From: DUML01 sp050949905
GTDB taxonomy: Bacteria > Bacillota > Desulfitobacteriia > Desulfitobacteriales > Syntrophobotulaceae
Direction of reading: 5' to 3'
DNA: 64,000 nt
Assembly: GCA_050949905.1 (NCBI GenBank)
Contig: JBMNGP010000014.1
Span: 1-64,000 of the forward strand
Part shown: positions 26,121 through 35,987 of the stretch, piece by piece
How the letters are laid out: each line of letters starts with the position of its first letter
Position numbering within the stretch: the first letter of the stretch is position 1
Notes under the pieces: model-generated
Database searches by the model: none
Seen by the model: the letters and a program-made list of their open reading frames with translations, nothing else
Told to the model about the DNA's origin: nothing
Position numbers and translations under genes: made by a program

Positions 26121-27005
26121 TTAAGATGTTGGCAAAGTTATTTCCTGGGCGTTTTTGGCTTCTTCGGGGATAGTAAAATCTTGAACCTTATTTTGGTTTA
26201 AGACCGAATACTCCAGGTTCATTTCCATGTTGGCGAAGACTTCTTTAAGTTCTGCCATGCCCGGCTCACTGGCCTCGCTCACCAGTGCGTTACCTAAATT
26301 GCGCATGTTTTCGGTTAGATCCATCTGGCATTTGACTGTTTCCAGGGTAGTCTTTTCTACCCACATCAGGTACTCCATATCCCCGATTTGGGAGATTAAT
26401 TCGGCGTTGAAGATCTCATCGGTAATGCCAAGGTTAGTTCCGGCCATATCCTGGAAGATATCTTCGAAGATTTTGTCGGAAGCGACGATTCTAATCTTAA
26501 CGGTCTCTTTGTCGCCAATTGTCTCTTCTCCCAGAATTTCCGCTTCCGTCAGGTTATCCATAAAAAGCTTTAAATTGTCGCGGGGGTCCATGGACATTAT
26601 TTCCGCCATGGCCGGATCATCAATGGTCATCTTCTGCCACATGCCTTCAATATTCTGGTAGATAATTACTTTTTGCTCCTCTTCCACCATGTATTGTTCC
26701 AAGGTCATCTTTTCGTCCATTCCGGGTATGGCAACATCCATGACCATTTTCATTTTCAGCGGTTTCTGAAAAGTGGTTATGGTACCGGACATGGACATAT
26801 CCATGACTTCCTGCCCTAAAGACATTTTCATCTTGGAGTTTAGATCCATATCGTAACTTTCCAGGCTATACAACTTGTCAAAGGATTCTTCCACGATTTG
26901 TTCCGGTGTTTTATTTTTAGTCAAATCTTGAGGTGCGGAGGAACAGGCCGTCAGGGCTAATGTGCAAATCAGCACAAGAATTAAAACCAAAACATTCTTT
27001 TTCAT
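26121..27005 (-). CDS. lipoprotein with a LolA/LppX-like (DUF6612-type) body
   Basis: A 294-residue lipoprotein: signal peptide MKKNVLVLILVLICTLALTAC with the lipid-modified Cys at about residue 21, then a Met- and acid-rich domain with repeated amphipathic strands (SYDMDLNSKMKMSLGQ, FQKPLKMKMVMDVAIPGM, MEYLMWVEKTTLETVKCQMD). The pattern of alternating strands with these ends fits the LppX/LolA-like family including DUF6612 proteins, which are of unknown function in Firmicutes and may bind a lipid. It is a single gene; assignment to the family is from memory of its pattern. Confidence 0.6.
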   Translation of the reverse strand: MKKNVLVLILVLICTLALTACSSAPQDLTKNKTPEQIVEESFDKLYSLESYDMDLNSKMKMSLGQEVMDMSMSGTITTFQKPLKMKMVMDVAIPGMDEKMTLEQYMVEEEQKVIIYQNIEGMWQKMTIDDPAMAEIMSMDPRDNLKLFMDNLTEAEILGEETIGDKETVKIRIVASDKIFEDIFQDMAGTNLGITDEIFNAELISQIGDMEYLMWVEKTTLETVKCQMDLTENMRNLGNALVSEASEPGMAELKEVFANMEMNLEYSVLNQNKVQDFTIPEEAKNAQEITLPTS

Positions 27006-27214
27006 CTGCGAACAGCTCCTTTATTTAATGAATTAATCATACCATTTTAGTTCCCAAGAAGATAGAAATAAATTTCTCTTTTTTTAGGATTAAAAAGCCG
27101 GCAGAGAGACGAAGGTGGTTTATGAATAATTTCCCTCTTTCTTGGAAAAATAAGAGTTGCCGACCAAGGCTGCTTGAGGCGTTAATTTCTTAACAAATTA
27201 AGGGGGAGAGCATA

Positions 27215-30200
27215 CTGGTTTCCGACAAACTGCATTTAGGCATAGACATTGGTTCCACTACCGTGAAACTGGCGCTGCTAAATAGTGAAGACAACTTGCT
27301 TTATAAGAGCTACCGGAGGCATTATTCCGATATCTGGAAGACTCTAACGGAGCTGATCCGAGAAGTAAATAAGGAGTATCAAGGCCACAGACTTACTGTA
27401 GCAATAACCGGGTCGGGTGGTCTTTCTGTTTCTGAATTATTGGGGCTTACCTTTGTCCAGGAAGTGATCGCCGGCAGCAAGGCCATTGAAAGATATATAC
27501 CAGGGACGGATGTCGTGATTGAATTAGGGGGGGAAGACGCTAAAATCACCTTCTTTGATAAAGGCGTCGATCAAAGGATGAACGGGATCTGTGCCGGGGG
27601 GACCGGGGCCTTTATTGATCAGATGGCCGTCCTTTTAAAAACCGATGCCGCCGGGCTCAATAAACTGGCTGAAAACTACCAGGCTATCTATCCTATTGCA
27701 GCCAGGTGCGGTGTTTTTGCTAAGACAGACATCCAGCCTCTTTTAAACGAAGGGGCCAGGAAAGAAGATATTGCAGCTTCGATTTTCCAGGCTGTAGTCA
27801 ATCAGACTATTGGCGGACTGGCCTGTGGCCGGAAAATTAAGGGTAAGGTCGGTCTTCTGGGAGGGCCTTTACATTTTTTGCCGCAGCTCAGGCTGAGATT
27901 TAAGGAGACTTTAAACCTTAAAGATGAGGATATGGTAGTTCCCGAGCATTCCCAGGTTTATGTGGCTATCGGTGCAGCCCTGATGTCTAAAAAAGAAAGA
28001 GAAGTAACTTTTGAAGAGCTGCTAGCTAAAATTAAACCGGATAAAAATAGTTTTATGTTTGAAACTGCCAAGCTGGATCCTCTCTTTGCCGACGAGGCAG
28101 ACTATCAAAGTTTTCTCCGCAGGCACTCCCGCCGGCAAGTAAAAAGAAAAGACCTGCAGACTCACCGGGGGATTTGCTTTTTGGGAATGGATGTCGGTTC
28201 CACTACCACTAAAGCGGCTTTAATCGACCCTGAAGGCCATTTGCTTTATTCCGCCTATGGTAATAATGAAGGCAATCCTCTGCAGTCCGCTCTGAAAATG
28301 CTTAAATCTCTTTATGCCAATTTGCCGGAAGGCGCGACAATTGGCTATGCGGTTGTCACCGGGTATGGTGAGCAGCTGGTTAAGGCCGCTTTATCCTTTG
28401 ACCGGGGTGAAGTGGAAACAGTGGCTCATTACACTGCCGCCGATTATTTTTTGCCCGGAGTGAATTTTATCCTCGATATCGGCGGCCAGGATATGAAATG
28501 TCTGAAGGTGCGGGATGGGGTTATTGAAAATATCATGCTCAATGAAGCCTGTTCCTCGGGTTGCGGCTCCTTCTTGGAAACTTTTGCCCGGACCCTGGAG
28601 ATGAAGGTGGAAGATTTCGCCCGTCTGGGACTTACTGCCCAAGCCCCTGCCGATTTGGGCTCTAGGTGTACTGTTTTCATGAATTCCAAAGTCAAGCAAG
28701 CCCAGAAAGAAGGCGTCTCCGTCGGAGATATTTCTGCCGGTTTGTCTTATTCCGTAATCAAGAATGCTTTATATAAAGTAATCAAACTGAGAAGTCCTGA
28801 GGATCTGGGAGAGAAAGTTATTGTCCAGGGCGGGACATTTTTAAATGATGCCATTGTGCGCAGCCTGGAGTTAATAACTGGCCGGGAAGTGGTGCGGCCT
28901 GATATTGCCGGCTTGATGGGAGCTTTCGGAGCCGCCCTCCTGGCTAAGAATAATTGGCGGGAAGGGATCGTCACTTCCCTGATGAGCGCCGACAACCTGC
29001 AGGGCTTCAGTGTTGAAGCCAAGATGGAAAGGTGCCAAAAGTGTGCTAATAATTGTTTGCTGACCGTAAATATTTTCAGCGACGGGCGCCGGCTGATTAC
29101 GGGCAATCGCTGTGAGCGGGGAGCGGGACTGGAGAAAGCCGAAGATATTCCCAATCTTTATGACTATAAATTTAAAAGAATTTTTGGTTACCGGCCGCTG
29201 CCTCCTGAAGAAGCTTACCGGGGAACAATCGGGATTCCCAGGGTGCTCAATATGTATGAGAATTATCCTTTCTGGTTTACTTTTTTTACGGAGCTTAAAT
29301 TTAGGGTGCTGTTATCTCCTCTTTCCCAGCGCCGGCTGTATGAGCTGGGCATGGATACCATTTCTTCCGACACGGTTTGCTATCCGGCCAAATTAGCCCA
29401 CGGTCATATCGCAGCCCTTATTAAGCAGGGAGTAAAACATATCTTTTATCCTTGTATACCAAGGGAGAGAAAAGAATTTGCCGGGGCTGACAATGTTTAT
29501 AACTGCCCGATCGTGATATCCTACGCCGAAGTCCTTAAGGCCAATATGGATAGTTTAGAGGAAAATGAGGTTAAATTTCATAACCCCTTCCTGCCTTATC
29601 ATCATAAAAAAAGGCTTGTTGAAAGACTGCAGGAAGAATTCCGGGAATTTGACCTTAGCTATTCCGAAATAGCCCGGGCGGTAGAAGCGGCCTGGAGGGA
29701 AGATCAAAAGGTCAAGGAAGATATCCGTAAGAAAGGAGAAGAGGTAGTTGCCTGGCTTGAAGAAAATGAGCGCTGCGGTATAGTTCTCTCCGGGCGGCCC
29801 TATCATCTTGATCAGGAAGTAAATCACGGTATTCCCAATCTTATTACTGCCCTGGGCATGGCCGTATTAACGGAAGACTCGGTTGCCCACTTGGGGAAAG
29901 TGAAGCGCCCCTTAAGAGTCCTTGATCAATGGATGTACCATTCCCGTCTCTATGAAGCAGCCGATTTTGTAGCCCGCCAGGATAATTTGCAACTTGTGCA
30001 GCTCAACTCTTTTGGCTGCGGACCGGACTCGATTGCCGCCGAGCAGGCTCAGGAAATTTTGCAGCAAAGAAACAAAATCTATACCCTGCTGAAAATAGAT
30101 GAAATCAGCAACCTAGGGGCGGTTAAAATTAGGCTGAGGTCCCTTAAGGCTGCTATGGAGGCCAGAAAAGCTCAACAAGCGGCCGGTTCGCTGCCTTCCC

Positions 30201-31498
30201 GGAGCACAAGTGTACTTGACGATGGAAAGAGAACGCTAACAGAAAGGTCCAGGCCGCTTTTTACCAAAGAAATGCGGAAAACCCATACCATCCTTGCTCC
30301 CCAGATGGCGCCGATTCATTTTGAGTTTGCCCAGGAGGTGGCTCGCTCCGAAGGGTATAATTTTGAAATCTTGCCTAAAGTAGAGAAAGAAGATATCGAA
30401 GAGGGTTTAAAATATGTCAATAATGATTCCTGCTATCCATCCATAATTGTGATCGGCCAGCTGCTTAGGGCCTTAAAATCCGGCCAATATGACCTAAACC
30501 GCACTTCGGTTGTCATGACCCAGACAGGGGGGCCCTGCCGGGCAAGCAATTACTTAGGCCTCTTGAAAAAAGCCCTGGATATCAATGGCCTGCACAATAT
30601 TCCTATTATTTCTTTAAATGTGGCCGGCCTGGAAAAAAGTCCCGGCTTTAAGCTCACGGCCTCAATGTTTACTAAAGCTGTCATGGCCATGGTTTACGGA
30701 GATTTATTAATGAAAGTACTCTACAGGGTAAGGCCTTATGAGCTGGTTCCCGGAAGTGCCGAGGAGCTTTTGCACAAGTGGCTGAAGATTTGTAAACCTA
30801 ATGTCCGGAGCGGACAGCGCCAGGTTTTCCGGGAAAACCTTAAAGGAATAGTCCGGGATTTCGCCAGCTTAAAAATAAGTGATGAGCAAAAGCCGCGGGT
30901 AGGCCTGGTGGGAGAGATTCTGGTTAAATACCATCCGGCGGCCAATAATAATATGGCGGAAGTTATTGAGAAAGCCGGCGGCGAGATCGTCATTCCGGGG
31001 TTAACTGAGTTCTTTCTTTATTGCGGTTATGGCCGGGAATTTGAACACCGTTATTTAGCCGGAGGGCGGAAACAGCAAATTATCGGCAATCTTTTCGTTA
31101 AATATGTGGAGCATTACCGCAATGATATGCGGGCGGCCTTAGCTTTAAGCCGCAGGTTTAAAGCTCCTTTGACCATTTACGAAATGGCGCAAAGCGTCCA
31201 ATCAATTCTATCCCTTTGCAATCATACCGGGGAAGGCTGGCTCCTAACGGCTGAAATGGTGGAGCTAATCGAAGAAGGCGCTCCTAACATTATTTGCATG
31301 CAGCCCTTTGCCTGCCTGCCAAACCATATCACCGGGAAGGGGATGTTAAAGGCCCTGAAAGAAATCTATCCCCAAACTAATGTCGTAACTATTGATTATG
31401 ATCCCGGGGCGAGCGAGGTTAACCAGCTGAACAGAGTGAAGTTAATGCTGGAAAGAGCTTTTAGAAATATGGAAAAGGGCATTATTCAAGTACAATAA
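27215..31498 (+). CDS. giant 2-hydroxyacyl-CoA dehydratase activase-type protein (two BadF/BcrA ATPase domains plus DUF2229 and dehydratase-like region)
   Basis: A protein of about 1,427 residues. It has two ASKHA ATPase domains in tandem, LGIDIGSTTVK at the N-terminus and FLGMDVGSTTTK near residue 325, each followed by the G-G-x-D-A/DIGGQDMK block; the second has the [4Fe-4S] cysteines in NEACSSGCGSF. Downstream come DUF2229 and 2-hydroxyglutaryl-CoA dehydratase subunit-like regions with several conserved cysteines (FYPCIPRERK, NNDSCYPS, TGGPCR). Related small activases use ATP to push an electron into a radical dehydratase; the role of this very long form is not established. No ATG/GTG/TTG lies in frame between the stop at 27191 and the GTG inside the first ATPase motif, so I place the start at CTG 27215, 6 bases after AGGGGGAG. 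Confidence 0.8.
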   Translation: MVSDKLHLGIDIGSTTVKLALLNSEDNLLYKSYRRHYSDIWKTLTELIREVNKEYQGHRLTVAITGSGGLSVSELLGLTFVQEVIAGSKAIERYIPGTDVVIELGGEDAKITFFDKGVDQRMNGICAGGTGAFIDQMAVLLKTDAAGLNKLAENYQAIYPIAARCGVFAKTDIQPLLNEGARKEDIAASIFQAVVNQTIGGLACGRKIKGKVGLLGGPLHFLPQLRLRFKETLNLKDEDMVVPEHSQVYVAIGAALMSKKEREVTFEELLAKIKPDKNSFMFETAKLDPLFADEADYQSFLRRHSRRQVKRKDLQTHRGICFLGMDVGSTTTKAALIDPEGHLLYSAYGNNEGNPLQSALKMLKSLYANLPEGATIGYAVVTGYGEQLVKAALSFDRGEVETVAHYTAADYFLPGVNFILDIGGQDMKCLKVRDGVIENIMLNEACSSGCGSFLETFARTLEMKVEDFARLGLTAQAPADLGSRCTVFMNSKVKQAQKEGVSVGDISAGLSYSVIKNALYKVIKLRSPEDLGEKVIVQGGTFLNDAIVRSLELITGREVVRPDIAGLMGAFGAALLAKNNWREGIVTSLMSADNLQGFSVEAKMERCQKCANNCLLTVNIFSDGRRLITGNRCERGAGLEKAEDIPNLYDYKFKRIFGYRPLPPEEAYRGTIGIPRVLNMYENYPFWFTFFTELKFRVLLSPLSQRRLYELGMDTISSDTVCYPAKLAHGHIAALIKQGVKHIFYPCIPRERKEFAGADNVYNCPIVISYAEVLKANMDSLEENEVKFHNPFLPYHHKKRLVERLQEEFREFDLSYSEIARAVEAAWREDQKVKEDIRKKGEEVVAWLEENERCGIVLSGRPYHLDQEVNHGIPNLITALGMAVLTEDSVAHLGKVKRPLRVLDQWMYHSRLYEAADFVARQDNLQLVQLNSFGCGPDSIAAEQAQEILQQRNKIYTLLKIDEISNLGAVKIRLRSLKAAMEARKAQQAAGSLPSRSTSVLDDGKRTLTERSRPLFTKEMRKTHTILAPQMAPIHFEFAQEVARSEGYNFEILPKVEKEDIEEGLKYVNNDSCYPSIIVIGQLLRALKSGQYDLNRTSVVMTQTGGPCRASNYLGLLKKALDINGLHNIPIISLNVAGLEKSPGFKLTASMFTKAVMAMVYGDLLMKVLYRVRPYELVPGSAEELLHKWLKICKPNVRSGQRQVFRENLKGIVRDFASLKISDEQKPRVGLVGEILVKYHPAANNNMAEVIEKAGGEIVIPGLTEFFLYCGYGREFEHRYLAGGRKQQIIGNLFVKYVEHYRNDMRAALALSRRFKAPLTIYEMAQSVQSILSLCNHTGEGWLLTAEMVELIEEGAPNIICMQPFACLPNHITGKGMLKALKEIYPQTNVVTIDYDPGASEVNQLNRVKLMLERAFRNMEKGIIQVQ

Positions 31499-31700
31499 GT
31501 TGCCTCCAGTTTTTCAGAAGTTTTTGATTTACATCCTTTTTTAAAAAGGTATTAGGTTAGATCATTTTTTAGGTATAGGGTTAGATGATCATTTTTTGAG
31601 AAGGTTTTTTGAGTTAGAGCATTGTGCTAAAGCAGGAAAATTAATTTTGTTGATTATTATGGGACGCAAGTTTCTTGCTGAAATAACTGCGGTCGGTTTT

Positions 31701-31800
31701 AGAATAAGGGTAGTCGGTTGTAGAATAAGGGTAATGCAGGTTTGCAAAATAGTGGCAATAAGATTTGTGAAATAAGGGCAGTAGTCCAAGAATAAGGGCA
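31701..31800. repeat. four AATAAGGG(T/C)A direct repeats upstream of argF
   Basis: Copies at 31703, 31723, 31771 and 31791; within each pair the spacing is exactly 20 bases (about two helical turns). The first two are part of a tandem 20-base unit GTCGGTTxTAGAATAAGGGT. The gap 31499-31938 otherwise holds T-rich DNA and the argF promoter. Confidence 0.6.
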
Positions 31801-31805
31801 GCCTA

Positions 31806-31834
31806 TTGCATAATTATGCATTAGAAAGTATAAT
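31806..31834 (+). promoter_or_regulatory. argF promoter with overlapping palindromic ARG box
   Basis: TTGCAT (31806-31811), 17-base spacer, TATAAT (31829-31834). The perfect palindrome TGCATAATTATGCA (31807-31820) is an ARG-box match and starts at the second base of the -35 element, the same geometry as at argC. Confidence 0.8.
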
Positions 31835-31938
31835 AATGCAGTGGCTTAGTGCTGCGCCCTTACGGGATTAATACTTGCCTAAAGACGGGTTAAGCCTTTA
31901 AGATAGAATATATGGGTTTGAGAGAAGGAGTTATAACA

Positions 31939-32883
31939 ATGGTTCAACTTAACAAGGAAAAGTTCCAAGGCCGGGATTTTCTTTCTTTACAGGATTTTAC
32001 GGCGGCAGAAATCTCCCAGATGATTGATGTTGCTTTGGAACTCAAAGCTGAAGTTAAAGCCGGTATTGCCCATCCTGTCCTTCAAGGCAAAACCTTGGCC
32101 ATGATCTTTACGAAATCTTCCACCAGAACAAGGGTTTCATTTGAAGTGGGGATTTATCAACTGGGCGGCACCGGCCTGTTTTTAAGCAGCAGGGATATCC
32201 AGCTGGGCCGAGGAGAGCCTATCGCTGATACAGCCAGGGTGCTTTCCAGGATGGTCGATGGGATCATGATCAGAACTTTCAGCCACCAGGAGGTTCTTGA
32301 CCTCGCTAGGTATTCTACTGTCCCGGTAATCAATGGCTTAACCGATTATCTTCATCCTACCCAGGTTCTAGCCGATTTAATGACGATCAAAGAGTACAAA
32401 GGGAAGCTTAAGGGCTTGAAACTCACTTACATCGGAGACGGCAATAATATGGCTCATTCCCTACTGCTGGGAGGTACTAAAATGGGCATGCATATTGTTA
32501 TTGCTTCTCCCCAGGGTTACCAGCCTGCACCGGAGATTGTGGAGCTGGCGACGGAGAATGCTGCTCTAAGCGGAGGCTCAGCTACCATCCTGGAAGATCC
32601 CCGCTTGGCTGCCCGGGATGCCGATATTCTCTATACGGATGTCTGGGCCAGCATGGGACAGGAAGGCGAAAGTGAAGTCAGGAAAAAGGCTTTTGCCGGT
32701 TATCAGATCAACCGGGAACTTTTAAAGCTTGCTCAGCCTGAAGCTATAGTCTTGCATTGTTTGCCGGCTCACCGCGGGGAAGAAATCACGGCTGAAGTCA
32801 TAGAAGGGCCGCAATCTGTGGTATTCGAAGAAGCCGAAAACAGGCTGCATGCTCATAAGGCTGTTATGGCTTTGGTGATGTAG
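31939..32883 (+). CDS. argF: ornithine carbamoyltransferase
   Basis: Makes citrulline from ornithine and carbamoyl phosphate. The 314-residue product has the carbamoyl-phosphate motif STRTRVSFEVG (about residue 55), the HPTQVLADLMT block and the ornithine-pocket motif HCLPAHRGEEIT near residue 270. I chose ATG 31939 because GAAGGAG sits 8 bases before it; the ATG at 31912 has no site. It is the first gene of argF-argG-argH behind an ARG-box promoter, so repression by arginine is expected. Confidence 0.95.
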   Translation: MVQLNKEKFQGRDFLSLQDFTAAEISQMIDVALELKAEVKAGIAHPVLQGKTLAMIFTKSSTRTRVSFEVGIYQLGGTGLFLSSRDIQLGRGEPIADTARVLSRMVDGIMIRTFSHQEVLDLARYSTVPVINGLTDYLHPTQVLADLMTIKEYKGKLKGLKLTYIGDGNNMAHSLLLGGTKMGMHIVIASPQGYQPAPEIVELATENAALSGGSATILEDPRLAARDADILYTDVWASMGQEGESEVRKKAFAGYQINRELLKLAQPEAIVLHCLPAHRGEEITAEVIEGPQSVVFEEAENRLHAHKAVMALVM

Positions 32884-32950
32884 TAAGTCGCCAAACAAAA
32901 CGTCCCCTTGTTATGCTTGTCATGGATGGAAATGAAAGGAGAAAATTATT

Positions 32951-34156
32951 ATGGCAAAAGTAGTACTGGCTTATTCCGGAGGGTTGGATACCTCCATTAT
33001 TATCCCTTGGCTTAAAGAAAATTATGGTTATGAAGTTATTGCTATGGCTGCAGACGTCGGCCAGGGGGAGGAGCTGGAACCCTTAAAGGATAAAGCGCTT
33101 AAAAGCGGGGCTTCCAAACTCTATATTGAAGACCTTAAAGAAGAATTTATTACTGATTTTATTTTCCCTACCCTTCAGGCAGGAGCGGTCTATGAAGGAA
33201 AATATCTTTTAGGCACGTCCTTTGCTCGCCCGCTCATCGCTAAGAGGCTAGTAGAAATAGCCGAGAAAGAAGGGGCTTCGGCCATAGCCCATGGAGCTAC
33301 CGGTAAAGGTAATGACCAGGTGCGCTTTGAACTCACAGTTAAGGCTTTAAATCCTGATCTTAAAATCATTGCCCCTTGGCGGGAATGGAACATTAAATCC
33401 CGGGAAGATGCCATCGATTATGCTAAGGAGCGGGGTATCCCCGTCCCTGTCACTAAAGAGAGGCCTTACAGCATGGATCGCAATCTCTGGCATTTAAGCC
33501 ATGAAGGAGGCGACCTGGAGGATCCTTGGAACGAGCCCAAGGATGATCTTTATCTTTTGGGTGTTTCTCCTGAAAAAGCCCCGGATAAGCCTACTTATGT
33601 CCAAATAGACTTTGAACAGGGTATTCCGGTCGCTCTTGACGGGGAGAAGCTACCACCACTTCAGCTTATCGAAAAACTTAATACCCTTGGCGGCCAAAAC
33701 GGCGTCGGGATTGTCGATATGGTCGAAAACAGGTTGGTAGGCATGAAATCACGCGGTGTTTATGAAACACCGGGCGGGACTATACTCTACACCGCCCATC
33801 AATATCTGGAGTTATTAACTCTTGACCGGATAACTTTACATTATAAAGAGCAAGTTGCCCTGCGTTATGCTGAATTAGTCTATGACGGGGTTTGGTACTC
33901 ACCTTTGAGGGAAGCCTTGGATGCTTTTGTGCAAGTAACGCAAAAAAATGTAACCGGTACCGTTAGGCTTAAACTCTATAAAGGAAACTGCACCCCGGCT
34001 GGAGTAAAATCGCCTTACTCCCTTTACAACGAAGAATTTGCCACTTTCGGCGAAGATGCCGTTTACAACCAGAAGGATGCGGAAGGGTTTATCAATCTCT
34101 TTGGTCTGCCTTTGAAGGTCAGGGCCTTAATGGAAAAAAAGTCAGGTTTACGATAA
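32951..34156 (+). CDS. argG: argininosuccinate synthase
   Basis: Joins citrulline and aspartate using ATP. The 401-residue product begins with the PP-loop motif AYSGGLDTSI, and has the conserved GATGKGNDQVRFE and the Y/S-rich citrulline-binding block KERPYSMDRNLWH. AAAGGAGA precedes ATG 32951, 67 bases after argF, so it is probably on the argF transcript. A short word CGTCCCCTTGT at 32901 in that gap belongs to the repeat family seen near argJ. Length normal. Confidence 0.95.
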   Translation: MAKVVLAYSGGLDTSIIIPWLKENYGYEVIAMAADVGQGEELEPLKDKALKSGASKLYIEDLKEEFITDFIFPTLQAGAVYEGKYLLGTSFARPLIAKRLVEIAEKEGASAIAHGATGKGNDQVRFELTVKALNPDLKIIAPWREWNIKSREDAIDYAKERGIPVPVTKERPYSMDRNLWHLSHEGGDLEDPWNEPKDDLYLLGVSPEKAPDKPTYVQIDFEQGIPVALDGEKLPPLQLIEKLNTLGGQNGVGIVDMVENRLVGMKSRGVYETPGGTILYTAHQYLELLTLDRITLHYKEQVALRYAELVYDGVWYSPLREALDAFVQVTQKNVTGTVRLKLYKGNCTPAGVKSPYSLYNEEFATFGEDAVYNQKDAEGFINLFGLPLKVRALMEKKSGLR

Positions 34157-34200
34157 CTGACTATGGTAATCACAAATAAGTAGTGAATGATTTTCCTTAT

Positions 34201-34240
34201 TAATGATAACTGTCGAAAATAAGCGGTTATCATTATTTGT
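34201..34240 (+). terminator. possible terminator between argG and argH
   Basis: TAATGATAAC (34201-34210) pairs with GTTATCATTA (34226-34235), then TTTGTT. A modest, AT-rich stem; may only partly stop transcription before argH. Confidence 0.45.
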
Positions 34241-34391
34241 TATCCCGGGAAAGCTTTTAAAGGTTTTCACGCGCTGCCAAGACATATCCTCAAGGCAGCA
34301 CAGGTAACTTCCTGGGAAAAAATCCGTTTTTGCAGTATACTAGATGTGATTTGAAAAGAGTATAATCTATGGGAATGAAAGGGGTTCAAGA

Positions 34392-35774
34392 ATGAAACTA
34401 TGGGGAGGCCGCTTTGAGAAGGATACTGATGCTTTGGTGGAAGATTTTCATTCCTCCATTTCCTTCGATCAGCGCTTATATAAGCACGATATCAGGGGAA
34501 GCATTGCTCATGCCAAGATGCTGGGCAGAATAGGAGTTCTCACTGCCGAGGAGTCTGCTGAAATAGTCAGGGGTCTTGAAACCTTGCTTACCGAGATAGA
34601 AGAAGGCCGGGTACAGTTTGAAATAGGAGCCGAAGATATTCATATGAATATTGAGAAGTTATTAACGGAAAGAATCGGGGATCTTGGTAAGAAGCTCCAT
34701 ACCGGCCGCAGCCGCAATGACCAGGTTGCTTTGGATTTCCGCCTTTTTCTGCGGGCGGAAATCGACCGTACTAAAGACTTGCTGGTGAAATTTATTGAAA
34801 CCCTGCTCCATTTAAGCGCCGAGCACCTGACAACCTGGATGCCTGGCTATACCCACCTCCAAAAGGCGCAGCCTATTACCCTGGCTCATCACTTCATGGC
34901 TTATGTCCAGATGTTCCTGCGCGATCTGGGGCGCTTAAGAGATACTCGCCAAAGGCTCAACATCTCCCCTTTGGGGTCAGGAGCCTTAGCTGGGACTACT
35001 TTTCCTTTACAAAGAGAAGAAGTTGCCCAGGAACTTGGTTTTGCTGGAGTAACTTTGAATAGCTTGGACGGCGTAAGTGACCGGGATTTTGCCCTGGAGT
35101 TTTTAAGTGCGGCTGCAATACTGATGATGCATTTGAGCCGACTGTGTGAAGAACTAATAATTTGGTCCAGCGGGGAGTTTGCTTTTGTGACCATTGATGA
35201 CGCTTATGCTACCGGGTCAAGCATTATGCCGCAGAAGAAAAACCCGGATGTGGCCGAACTGGTGAGAGGCAAAACCGGCAGAGTGTATGGGGATTTAATT
35301 ACGCTCTTAACTGTTATGAAAGGGCTGCCCTTAGCCTATAACAAAGACATGCAGGAAGACAAGGAATGTGTCTTTGACGCTGTAGATACCGTGCAAAAGT
35401 CTTTGTTGGTCATGGAGCCAATGCTTGCTACCTTGAAGGTTAATTCCAAGACTATGGCGGAAGAAGCCAAGAAAGGCTTTACCAACGCCACTGACCTTGC
35501 GGATTACTTAGCTAAGAAAAATGTACCCTTCCGCGAAGCCCACGCTATAGTTGGCAGGTTAGTCCTGGAATGTACGCAGCGAGGCTGTGCCTTAGAGGAT
35601 ATATCCCTGGCTGAACTGCAAGCGATCTCTCCGGTCTTTGCTTCCGACCTTTACCAAGAGATTGCTTTGGAGAACTGTGTAGAAAAAAGAAATATCATCG
35701 GGGGTCCTGCTCCGGAAGCTGTCCAAGAGGCTATAAGAGCCAGCCAAAAAGTACTAAAGTCCTATATTTGGTAG
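34392..35774 (+). CDS. argH: argininosuccinate lyase
   Basis: Last step of arginine synthesis, releasing arginine and fumarate. The 460-residue protein has the fumarase/aspartase superfamily signature GSSIMPQKKNPD (about residue 277) and the block TGRSRNDQVALD at its N-terminal third. AAAGGGG precedes ATG 34392. There is a -10-like TATAAT at 34361 but no good -35, so it may have its own promoter or be read from argG. Length and motifs are normal. Confidence 0.95.
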   Translation: MKLWGGRFEKDTDALVEDFHSSISFDQRLYKHDIRGSIAHAKMLGRIGVLTAEESAEIVRGLETLLTEIEEGRVQFEIGAEDIHMNIEKLLTERIGDLGKKLHTGRSRNDQVALDFRLFLRAEIDRTKDLLVKFIETLLHLSAEHLTTWMPGYTHLQKAQPITLAHHFMAYVQMFLRDLGRLRDTRQRLNISPLGSGALAGTTFPLQREEVAQELGFAGVTLNSLDGVSDRDFALEFLSAAAILMMHLSRLCEELIIWSSGEFAFVTIDDAYATGSSIMPQKKNPDVAELVRGKTGRVYGDLITLLTVMKGLPLAYNKDMQEDKECVFDAVDTVQKSLLVMEPMLATLKVNSKTMAEEAKKGFTNATDLADYLAKKNVPFREAHAIVGRLVLECTQRGCALEDISLAELQAISPVFASDLYQEIALENCVEKRNIIGGPAPEAVQEAIRASQKVLKSYIW

Positions 35775-35957
35775 TATTTTGTTGGTAAAGAGAAAATAGT
35801 GTAATAATTATTTGAGGAATGACAAACTTTAAAAAGCGGTGCTCGAAATTAAAAGAATAACCATTTAAAAAGTAAAAGATGAAATATTAATGCAGAATAA
35901 TTAATAATTGATAAGCCCGAGGATTAAAGGCAGATTTCCGCAACTGGGCAAAAAAAT

Positions 35958-35987
35958 TGTGGATAAAGCTGTGGATATTGTGGATTA
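35958..35987 (+). promoter_or_regulatory. three DnaA-box-like 9-mers
   Basis: TGTGGATAA (35958), TGTGGATAT (35970) and TGTGGATTA (35979) are close to the DnaA box TTATCCACA read on the other strand; the first is exact. Within the gene-free gap 35775-36169, the rest of which is AT-rich. Confidence 0.4.
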
